5,100 nucleotides of DNA, from contig JAJXXD010000071.1 in assembly GCA_021781285.1 (NCBI GenBank), positions 1 to 5,100 of the forward strand, given 5' to 3'. The position numbers and the translations under genes were made by a program. The DNA comes from a bacterium (GTDB lineage: Bacteria > SZUA-79 > Acidulodesulfobacterales > Acidulodesulfobacteraceae). The notes under the pieces were generated by a model that was given only the letters and a program-made list of their open reading frames with translations, did no database searches and was not told where the DNA came from. Shown one piece after another: positions 1 through 5,100 of the stretch. Position 1 is the first letter of the stretch. Each line of letters opens with the position of its first letter.

Positions 1-403
1 CGATGCCAGTCATAGCGAAGAAAAACCTATCGTTAGCTTTTCCTATGTTTATTTTAACCGGTTTATATTCATGAATAATTTCATTAAGCGCTTTTCCAAG
101 GAGATAAGACGTTCTGTTTTCCAAAGCAAAAAGATTAACCGTTCCCATCGGCAAATGGGCAATCGGAATATCCGTAAAGACTAAATTGTTTATAACGTAA
201 TTTAAACTTCCGTCGCCTCCCGCTACTAAAACCATATCATAAAAATTTACGATACTTTCCCTTTCGATACAATTTTCGATTATATTTAACGTATCGGTTA
301 GGATATTTCTATATTTGAAAAAATTTAAAATATAGGAAAGTTTTTTTTCGGAAAAACGTCCCGATTTAGGATTGTAAATAATTAATATTTTATTGAAATT
401 CAT
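1..403 (-). CDS. Diacylglycerol kinase-family lipid kinase (YegS/LCB5 type), N-terminal part, cut by the left window edge
   Basis: The reverse strand reads open from an ATG at 403-401 to base 1 (134 codons plus one base), so the C-terminal half is missing. Visible motifs are those of the diacylglycerol kinase catalytic domain: NPKSG at residues 11-15 after a hydrophobic first strand, the nucleotide-binding loop GGDGS at 62-66 followed by LNYVINNL, and PMGTVNLFA at 85-93. The last residues (FFFAMTGI) fit the strand opening the second domain. Known members phosphorylate diacylglycerol, sphingoid bases or related lipids with ATP at the cytoplasmic membrane face; the substrate cannot be read from sequence. 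The ATG at 403 is the only sensible start: an in-frame stop lies a few codons upstream and the next internal ATG would remove NPKSG. No Shine-Dalgarno sequence precedes it. The gene is divergent from the plus-strand cluster, so a functional link is not implied. Confidence 0.9.
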   Translation of the reverse strand, partial: MNFNKILIIYNPKSGRFSEKKLSYILNFFKYRNILTDTLNIIENCIERESIVNFYDMVLVAGGDGSLNYVINNLVFTDIPIAHLPMGTVNLFALENRTSYLLGKALNEIIHEYKPVKINIGKANDRFFFAMTGI

Positions 404-411
404 CTTAATTA

Positions 412-440
412 ATTTTAATAAATATAAAAATTATTTGCAA
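412..440 (-). promoter_or_regulatory. Candidate sigma70-type promoter for the lipid kinase gene
   Basis: Read on the minus strand, TTGCAA (440-435) and TAAAAT (417-412) are separated by exactly 17 bp. Transcription would be expected to begin near 405, only one or two bases before the ATG at 403, which implies a nearly leaderless mRNA. This agrees with the absence of a ribosome-binding site. A weaker alternative on the same strand is TTAAGA (449-444) with TATATT (426-421), also 17 bp apart, which would give a leader of roughly ten bases. The region is very AT-rich, so chance matches are likely. Confidence 0.4.
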
Positions 441-450
441 TGCTCTTAAT

Positions 451-479
451 TTGACTTTACCGCAACGCTTTATTATAAT
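451..479 (+). promoter_or_regulatory. Near-consensus sigma70-type promoter driving the plus-strand gene cluster
   Basis: TTGACT at 451-456 and a perfect TATAAT at 474-479 are separated by 17 bp, the optimal spacing for the housekeeping sigma factor. The predicted start of transcription is near 486, leaving a leader of about 30 bases before the ATG at 518. No clear operator dyad overlaps it. The strong match suggests substantial unregulated expression unless a repressor site is hidden here. It is the only convincing promoter I see upstream of the five plus-strand genes. Confidence 0.75.
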
Positions 480-506
480 GTAAATGAGTTATAGTAATCA
501 TACGAT

Positions 507-512
507 AAGGAG
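507..512 (+). promoter_or_regulatory. Strong ribosome-binding site fixing the start at 518
   Basis: AAGGAG lies five bases before the ATG at 518. It is the best Shine-Dalgarno match in the window and decides the start of the activase-related gene over internal ATG codons such as the one in VYIPYM. Confidence 0.85.
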
Positions 513-517
513 TTTAT

Positions 518-1747
518 ATGCACCATACAAATACAGGATTAGCAGGAAAAAAAGTTTATATACCTTATATGTCCGATGCCGCCTACGCTTTAAGCGCAGC
601 GTTCAGAAGATGCGGAGTAGATTCCGCGGTTATGGACGAGCCGGATGAATCGACCCTTGATTTCGGACTTAAATTTACAAACGGAAACGAATGCATGCCC
701 TGCTTCGTGACCACCGGAGATATTATTAAAGTTATAGAAAAACCTGATTTCGACGCCAAAAAATCCGCATTTTTTATGCCGACTTCTCCCGGTCCTTGCA
801 AATTCGGTCAGTACAACAGGCTTCACGAAATGGTGTTGGATAATCTCGGTTACAACGAAGTTGAGTTTCTGGTTCCAAGCGCTCAAAAATCTTATACCGA
901 TTTTATAGGCGATAAAGCCACTCTTTTTAGAAGGGTTGCATGGCAGGGTTGCGTTGCGGTAGATACTTTGGAAAAGGCCCTTTACAGGATTAGGCCTTAC
1001 GAAATCACTAAAGGAGACGCTGTTTCCGTTTATAGGGAATGTATAAATCTTGTGGTCGATGCAACCGAGAACGGTAAAGATATTTACGATACTATGGATA
1101 TATGCGCCAAAAAGTTTGGAAAGATATCGAGAAAAGATGAATCAAGACCTCTTATAGGCGTGGTAGGCGAAATATTTTTGAGATTAAACAAGTTTACAAA
1201 TAATTTTACGATAGAAAAGGTCGAAGCGCTTGGAGGCGAGGTTTCCGTCGTTCCGACATACAAGTGGATAACCTTTACTACTTATGAATATGCCGTAAAC
1301 GCTTTCAGGAGCAGAAAAGTAAAGGATATATTTTTAAGTTTCCTCGTAAACTATTATCAAAGAAAAGATGAAACAAGCATGTTCAAGCCTTTTAAAAAAT
1401 TGCTTAGAAACCATAGGGAAACAAGCATAAAAGAAATACTTTCTTATTCCAGAAAATATCTCGATTTATCTTTGGGCGGAGAGGCGATTCTTACCGTGGG
1501 CGAATCGGTGGATTTTGCAAAAAAAGGGTGTTCGGGAGTAATAAGCATCCATCCTTTTCACTGTATGCCGGGTTCAATCGTACAAATAGTTTCAAAAAAA
1601 TTCAGGGAAGACCTTAATAATTTTCCATGGATAAATTTATGGTTTGACGGTCAGGAAAGTACTAATTTAATGCTAAGGCTTGAGGCTTTTATGCATCAAG
1701 CGAGGCAATGGAAGGGGGTTAAAAATGACTTTTCTGAAGCTGCGTAA
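518..1747 (+). CDS. Stand-alone acyl-CoA dehydratase activase-related protein (DUF2229/COG3581-type)
   Basis: This 409-residue protein matches the region found C-terminal to the ATPase in large 2-hydroxyacyl-CoA dehydratase activases, and also encoded as a separate protein. Conserved blocks are GNECMPC (56-62), GPCKFGQY (92-99), RIRPYE (157-162), GVVGEIFLR (214-222), GGEAIL (319-324), HPFHCMPGSIV (345-355) and RLEAFMHQAR (387-396). C59, C62, C94 and C349 lie in these blocks and are candidate iron-sulfur ligands. It has no BadF/HgdC-type ATPase domain, no signal peptide and no membrane segment, so it should be cytoplasmic. Known relatives with the ATPase make ATP-dependent low-potential electron transfer to dehydratases or benzoyl-CoA reductases. 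The biochemical role of the stand-alone form is not established, and no dehydratase subunit or ATPase is encoded nearby in this window. The length is normal for the stand-alone form. The start is set by AAGGAG five bases upstream. The last 23 bp overlap the next gene. Confidence 0.88.
   Translation: MHHTNTGLAGKKVYIPYMSDAAYALSAAFRRCGVDSAVMDEPDESTLDFGLKFTNGNECMPCFVTTGDIIKVIEKPDFDAKKSAFFMPTSPGPCKFGQYNRLHEMVLDNLGYNEVEFLVPSAQKSYTDFIGDKATLFRRVAWQGCVAVDTLEKALYRIRPYEITKGDAVSVYRECINLVVDATENGKDIYDTMDICAKKFGKISRKDESRPLIGVVGEIFLRLNKFTNNFTIEKVEALGGEVSVVPTYKWITFTTYEYAVNAFRSRKVKDIFLSFLVNYYQRKDETSMFKPFKKLLRNHRETSIKEILSYSRKYLDLSLGGEAILTVGESVDFAKKGCSGVISIHPFHCMPGSIVQIVSKKFREDLNNFPWINLWFDGQESTNLMLRLEAFMHQARQWKGVKNDFSEAA
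1712..1718 (+). promoter_or_regulatory. Ribosome-binding site inside the upstream gene, fixing the protease start at 1725
   Basis: AAGGGGG ends six bases before the ATG at 1725 and lies within the last codons of the activase-related gene. It supports ATG 1725 over the in-frame TTG at 1680, whose only purine-rich upstream tract (1675-1678) is too close. Its position inside the upstream frame suggests translational coupling. Confidence 0.7.
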
Positions 1748-2828
1748 ATATATATTTTTAATTTTGTTTTTTTGTTTTTTAACGGCGTCGGCCTGCGTTT
1801 TATTCATTAAACGGTCTTCAGCAGATAATTATAATTACAATGAAAGCGGAAGCGGGTCTATCGTAGAACGGCTTTTTAACGAACTTAAACCCGGCGTCGT
1901 CCACATAGAGGTTTTAGGATATGCGCGCCTTAAAAACGGCGCTATAATGCCTGAAGAAGATATAGGAACCGGATTTTTCATAAATAAAAACGGAGACATA
2001 CTTACAAATTTTCACGTCATAGGAAATGCGGGCAAAATTTACGTAAGTTTTTTAAAATATAAAGATATAAGGGCAAGCATTATAGGAACCGACCCGATGT
2101 CCGATATAGCCGTTATTCATATAAACCCCGGCGGCAGAACGATAACTCCGTTAACTATGGGCGATTCCGCCGGTTTAAGGGTAGGCGAAAGGGTTGTAGC
2201 CGTCGGTAATCCTTATAATCTTTATCAAACCGTTACCACCGGAATTATAAGCGGTCTAAAAAGGTCGCTGTTTTTCCCTTCCGCAAGATTTTACGGGAAC
2301 ATAATACAAACGGATGCGGCTATCAACCCGGGAAACTCCGGCGGACCGCTTGTTGACTATAACGGGCATGTTATCGGCATAAATACGGCAAAGCTTGCAA
2401 ATAATGCCCAAAATATCGGATTTGCAATTCCTATTAATCTTGCAAAAAGAAACATACCCGAACTGATTAAATACGGAAGAGTGATAAGGCCGTGGCTCGG
2501 CATAGAAGCTATAAAGCTCACGGAAAGCCTTTCCACTCTTCTAGGAATCAAATATGTCACAAAGGGGCTTTTAATCGAAAAAGTTTTCCCCGACAGTCCT
2601 GCATATAAGGCGGGTCTTGTCGCGGGCAACAGATTGATAGCGATGAAAAATATTAATTATATAATAGGCGGAGATATTGTGACGAGATTTAACAATAAAA
2701 AGGTCAATTCGTTTTCCCGCCTTGAAGAGCTGATAAGTACATTTTTACCCGGTCAGATTATTATCCTTAAAGTTCATAGGGGCAGGACGGTAAAATTCGT
2801 TAAAGTCAGATTATCTAGAATGCCTTGA
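1725..2828 (+). CDS. HtrA/DegS-like serine protease (S1C family), membrane-anchored, one PDZ domain
   Basis: This is a 367-residue trypsin-like protease of envelope quality control. Residues 1-8 are basic (K5, R7, K8). Residues 9-28 form one hydrophobic segment, read as a membrane anchor or uncleaved signal, placing the rest in the periplasm. The catalytic triad is complete: H97 in TNFHVIG, D127 in SDIAV and S205 in GNSGGP. The substrate loop VGNPYNL (160-166) and the IGFAIPI segment (231-237) are typical. A single PDZ domain follows from about RPWLGIE (255-261) to the end, with the GLLIEKVFPDSPAYKAGL carboxylate-loop region and GGDIVTRFNNKKV. Single PDZ plus an N-terminal anchor is DegS-like in layout, but orthology to DegS is not shown and no RseA or sigma-E gene is present. 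C24 lies in TASAC, a poor lipobox followed by more hydrophobic residues, so a lipoprotein is less likely. Homologues with this PDZ form are sometimes mislabelled 2-alkenal reductase. The start is chosen at 1725 because of the ribosome-binding site; TTG 1680 would add 15 residues. Confidence 0.92.
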   Translation: MTFLKLRKYIFLILFFCFLTASACVLFIKRSSADNYNYNESGSGSIVERLFNELKPGVVHIEVLGYARLKNGAIMPEEDIGTGFFINKNGDILTNFHVIGNAGKIYVSFLKYKDIRASIIGTDPMSDIAVIHINPGGRTITPLTMGDSAGLRVGERVVAVGNPYNLYQTVTTGIISGLKRSLFFPSARFYGNIIQTDAAINPGNSGGPLVDYNGHVIGINTAKLANNAQNIGFAIPINLAKRNIPELIKYGRVIRPWLGIEAIKLTESLSTLLGIKYVTKGLLIEKVFPDSPAYKAGLVAGNRLIAMKNINYIIGGDIVTRFNNKKVNSFSRLEELISTFLPGQIIILKVHRGRTVKFVKVRLSRMP

Positions 2829-2858
2829 TATAAATAAATTGCGTCAGAGGTTTTTGTT

Positions 2859-3494
2859 ATGTTTTTAACGGAAAAAAAAGATATAAAGGAAATAGACGAG
2901 GCATTAAGCAGATATAAGAAAATAGGAATTATAGGCTGCGCTTCCTGCGCTTCCGTCTGTTTGACCGGCGGCAGTAAAGAAGTCAGGGAAATGGAAAAGC
3001 ATCTGGCGGCTTCCGGAAAAGAGGTTACGTTTACGATTTCGATAGACGAGCCCTGCGATAAAAGAGTGTTAAAAGAGGACATCCGTTTTGTCGAAGACGA
3101 AATGGAAAGTACGGAGGCGGTTGTAGTCTTGTCATGCGGTACCGGAGTACAAACTATAGGCGAATTTATAGGAAAAAAAGTCGTAGCCGGAACGGACAGC
3201 AAATATATCGCCCAGACTGAACATATAGGCGAATATAATGCTTTATGCGGTGGATGCGACCAATGCAGACTGAATTTTACCGGCGGAGTCTGCACTATAA
3301 CATTGTGCCCCAAGGGTCTGCTGAACGGTCCGTGCGAAGGACATAACGGCATCAACTGCGAGGTTTATGAAGGCAAAGAATGCGTGTTTATGAAATCTTA
3401 CGACTTTATGGCGAAATATTCGGAAGAAGAAAATTTAAGCAAAATTTTTAATCCCAGAGATTACGGTTTATCGGTAAAAAGAACAAAAATATAA
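2859..3494 (+). CDS. metV: MetV-type methylenetetrahydrofolate reductase C-terminal-domain protein, cysteine-rich iron-sulfur protein
   Basis: This 211-residue cytoplasmic protein has 13 cysteines. An N-terminal part with a Rossmann-like strand (KKIGIIGCASC) carries CASCASVC (C27, C30, C34), C66 and C93. The C-terminal half carries CGGCDQC (130-136), then C145 and C150 in GGVCTITLCPKGLLNGPC (143-159), C159, C167 and C175. The CPKGLLNGPC stretch is the hallmark of the MTHFR C-terminal family (MetV). In acetogens MetV binds MetF and carries iron-sulfur clusters that feed electrons to the MetF flavin, for reduction of methylene-THF to methyl-THF in the Wood-Ljungdahl pathway. The direct neighbour downstream is a MetF-like gene, 22 bp away, which supports this role. 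The ATG has AGAGG at 2846-2850, eight bases upstream. An upstream electron-input module (RnfC2- or HdrA-type) is not encoded in the window. The assignment to the family is firm; the physiological direction and electron donor are inference. Confidence 0.88.
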   Translation: MFLTEKKDIKEIDEALSRYKKIGIIGCASCASVCLTGGSKEVREMEKHLAASGKEVTFTISIDEPCDKRVLKEDIRFVEDEMESTEAVVVLSCGTGVQTIGEFIGKKVVAGTDSKYIAQTEHIGEYNALCGGCDQCRLNFTGGVCTITLCPKGLLNGPCEGHNGINCEVYEGKECVFMKSYDFMAKYSEEENLSKIFNPRDYGLSVKRTKI

Positions 3495-3516
3495 TCAATT
3501 TGGAAGTAAATACAAT

Positions 3517-4260
3517 ATGAGGATAATACCCCAAATCGAGACCCCCGTCAGTGAAAATTACATAAATTTTGAAGAAAATTTAATTAAGCTTTTAGGCGGA
3601 ATAGAAAAATCAGGGCTTAATAATCAAAACACGGGGCAGGATTTCCCCCGGATAATTCTCGAACAGAATTTTGGGGTAAACGGATTGCTGTTATGCAAAG
3701 ATTTAAAGGATAAGCAAGGTAATCTAAATATAGCCTATGCTTTTAATATGAGGGATAAAAACAGGATATCCATTTTGTCCGATTTGATTACGCTCAAGCA
3801 GATAGGCGTTAAAGATATAATCGTATCCGAAGGCATTCATCCGCTAAAAACCGTTTTTAATGCGGCTAAGCCCGTGTACGACGTAGATATTTTAGGTATT
3901 GCCTTAATATTGAAAAGAGGCTTTATGAATTACCTCGAAGGTATAGTAGATAAAGATGAAGCGGATTTTTTTAACCTTGGCGCCGTAGTCTCAGCCTCAA
4001 CTGCGGTTGACGGTTTAAAGGTTAAAAAACTTATTAATATCGGGACAGATAGATTTATTATAAATTATAACGGTAAAAACCCCGATGAAGATATAATAAA
4101 ATATATAAAATCGGAAAAGAAAGAAGTTTTCCTGTATGTCAAAGAATCATATATCGATAATTCGCCGGAAGATTTTATTAAAGCAAACGAACGGCTAAAC
4201 TTAGACGGCATCATAATTAAAATTACAGACGAAAAGGCAAATGTTTTTACGCGGCAATAG
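3517..4260 (+). CDS. Divergent, short methylenetetrahydrofolate reductase-like protein (MetF family)
   Basis: This is a 247-residue protein, against about 290-300 for typical MetF. Family marks are a start resembling the catalytic-Glu strand (QIETP, E8), the central NMRDKNRISILSDL block (77-90, compare TCRDRNRIALQSDL), the following GVKDIIV strand (97-103), AKPVYDVD (117-124), GAVVSAS (155-161) and a late LDGIIIKI strand (229-236). It therefore looks like a TIM barrel of the FAD-binding MTHFR family. Two key sites appear changed: the usual TGDHP loop reads EGIHP (105-109), losing the Asp that contacts flavin and folate, and the usual Gln-bearing strand reads RFIINYN (179-185). These alignments were made by eye. 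It may be a fast-evolving true MetF working with the MetV encoded just upstream, or a non-catalytic or altered-specificity paralogue. GGAAG at 3502-3506 lies ten bases before the ATG. No signal peptide or membrane segment is seen. Confidence 0.75.
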   Translation: MRIIPQIETPVSENYINFEENLIKLLGGIEKSGLNNQNTGQDFPRIILEQNFGVNGLLLCKDLKDKQGNLNIAYAFNMRDKNRISILSDLITLKQIGVKDIIVSEGIHPLKTVFNAAKPVYDVDILGIALILKRGFMNYLEGIVDKDEADFFNLGAVVSASTAVDGLKVKKLINIGTDRFIINYNGKNPDEDIIKYIKSEKKEVFLYVKESYIDNSPEDFIKANERLNLDGIIIKITDEKANVFTRQ

Positions 4261-4274
4261 AGTAATAATTAAAA

Positions 4275-5100
4275 ATGGGAAAAAGCAATTTATTTATAAA
4301 CGGAACTAAAGGCGACAAGGCTATAGTCCTCGGAAACGAAGCTATAGCGCGCGGAGCTTTAGAAGCCGGCATAGGCTATGCTTCTATGTATCCGGGAACG
4401 CCTGCCTCGGAAATCATTGCCGTCCTCGATAAAAATAAGAGAAATATCGAAAATTTATATACCGAATTTAGCCTAAACGAACACATATCCCTTCACGGCG
4501 CCATAGGCGCTTCATGGTCCGGCATAAGATCGCTCTGCGCTATGAAAAACGTTGGGCTTAACGTTGCAAGCGAACCCGCCCAGTTTTTATCTTATACCGG
4601 AGTAAAAGCCGGTTTGGTGCTAGCCATAGGGTCGGATCCCGGCGCTCCAAGCAGTTCAAACGAGCAGGACGACAGATGGTACAGCCTGCATAACTATATG
4701 CCCATAATGGAACCTTCTAATATTCAAGAGGCGAAAGATTTTACAAAAGACGCCTTTGACGTCTCGGAAAAATTTTCTTTCGGCGTTGTTTTAATGGCTC
4801 CTTCCAGACTATGCCATAATGCGGGAGCGCTTTATTTCGGAGATTTAAGAGACAGGGCAGACATTAAAGGGGATTTCAAGAAAGACCCCGAAAATTATTT
4901 AAATCTTTTCAATATGGCGGTCAGAAACCATACTAAATATTTAGAAAGGAACGAACTCTTAAAAAAATACCTCATAGAATCAAAATTTAATAAAATTATC
5001 AACGGAAGTTCATCGAAAATCGGATTTATATCTTCAGGCATTATTTATGCCCATTTAATGGAATCGTTGGATATTCTCGGCATTTATGACCATAAAATAT
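4275..5100 (+). CDS. Indolepyruvate/2-oxoacid:ferredoxin oxidoreductase alpha subunit (IorA-like), N-terminal part, cut by the right window edge
   Basis: The frame is open from ATG 4275 to the window end (275 codons plus one base). It begins with the family block LGNEAIARGALEAGIG (19-34), then YPGTPASEI (39-47). FSLNEHISL (65-73) follows, with E69 at the position of the Glu that activates the thiamine diphosphate cofactor. Next come MKNVGLNVASEP (90-101), DPGAPSSSNEQD (121-132) and MEPSNIQEA (145-153). This is the pyrimidine-binding domain and the start of the next domain; the thiamine-binding domain and C-terminal ferredoxin-type cysteines expected in IorA lie beyond the edge. Known IorAB oxidatively decarboxylates aryl pyruvates to acyl-CoA and reduces ferredoxin, or runs in reverse in anaerobes. 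The exact 2-oxoacid is uncertain because the block DPGMHSSQNEQD of classical enzymes is altered here. It starts 14 bp after the MetF-like gene. The ribosome-binding site is weak (only GAG at 4260-4262, too distant), so coupling to the upstream gene is plausible. Confidence 0.88.
   Translation, partial: MGKSNLFINGTKGDKAIVLGNEAIARGALEAGIGYASMYPGTPASEIIAVLDKNKRNIENLYTEFSLNEHISLHGAIGASWSGIRSLCAMKNVGLNVASEPAQFLSYTGVKAGLVLAIGSDPGAPSSSNEQDDRWYSLHNYMPIMEPSNIQEAKDFTKDAFDVSEKFSFGVVLMAPSRLCHNAGALYFGDLRDRADIKGDFKKDPENYLNLFNMAVRNHTKYLERNELLKKYLIESKFNKIINGSSSKIGFISSGIIYAHLMESLDILGIYDHKI

Noticed and set aside
583..886. Two overlapping minus-strand open frames inside the activase-related gene.
   Set aside because: Both are antisense to conserved coding sequence with intact family motifs, and neither resembles any protein family.
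1680..1724. A 15-codon N-terminal extension of the protease from TTG 1680.
   Set aside because: A good ribosome-binding site precedes ATG 1725, and the extension would put extra charged residues ahead of a normal basic-plus-hydrophobic membrane anchor.
2357..2629. A 90-codon minus-strand open frame inside the protease gene.
   Set aside because: It is opposite the catalytic serine and PDZ coding region and its translation has no recognisable motif.
2829..2858. The intergenic gap between the protease and metV was examined for a terminator or a second promoter.
   Set aside because: I see no stem-loop with a T tract and no convincing -35/-10 pair in these 30 bases, so no feature is called.
2872..2879. 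A run of eight A bases near the start of metV, considered as a phase-variation or slippage site.
   Set aside because: The genome is AT-rich and a similar run occurs in the lipid kinase gene (341-348 on the plus strand). It simply encodes Glu-Lys-Lys, and metV is intact, so there is no sign of a switch.
2774..3355. A 193-codon open frame on the minus strand across metV.
   Set aside because: It is antisense to a gene with clear family motifs, its translation is low-complexity (Ser/Pro/Thr rich) with no recognisable domain, and it has no plausible upstream signal. It is a shadow frame.

Overview
The window is an AT-rich, gene-dense bacterial chromosome segment with one gene on the minus strand and five on the plus strand. 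The gene set suggests an anaerobe: a 2-hydroxyacyl-CoA-dehydratase-activase relative, a MetV-type cysteine-rich iron-sulfur protein, a methylenetetrahydrofolate-reductase-like (MetF-like) protein and an IorA-type 2-oxoacid:ferredoxin oxidoreductase. An N-terminally membrane-anchored HtrA/DegS-like protease fits a diderm. A deltaproteobacterial-type lineage using the Wood-Ljungdahl (reductive acetyl-CoA) route is my best guess, but this is inference and no taxonomic marker is present.

Layout. Bases 1-403 (minus) hold the N-terminal 134 residues of a diacylglycerol-kinase-family lipid kinase that runs off the left edge. Bases 404-517 are a short divergent promoter region. It has a near-consensus sigma70-type promoter facing right (TTGACT, 17 bp, TATAAT). 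A second plausible promoter facing left sits so close to the kinase ATG that its transcript would be almost leaderless. Bases 518-1747 encode a stand-alone activase-related protein (DUF2229/COG3581 type) without the usual ATPase half. It overlaps by 23 bp the trypsin-like protease gene at 1725-2828. Then follow metV-like (2859-3494), a divergent metF-like gene (3517-4260) and the first 275 codons of an iorA-like gene (4275 to the right edge).

The five plus-strand genes are separated by -23, 30, 22 and 14 bp. I see no terminator hairpin between them, so they could be one transcription unit from the promoter at 451-479. The metV/metF-like pair is the functional core: in acetogens MetV passes electrons to the flavin of MetF for methylene-THF reduction. 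Here the MetF-like protein is short and appears to lack the Asp and Gln expected to contact folate. Its activity, and its link to the ferredoxin-dependent oxidoreductase downstream, are the most interesting open questions. No mobile element, RNA gene, CRISPR array or integration signature was seen.
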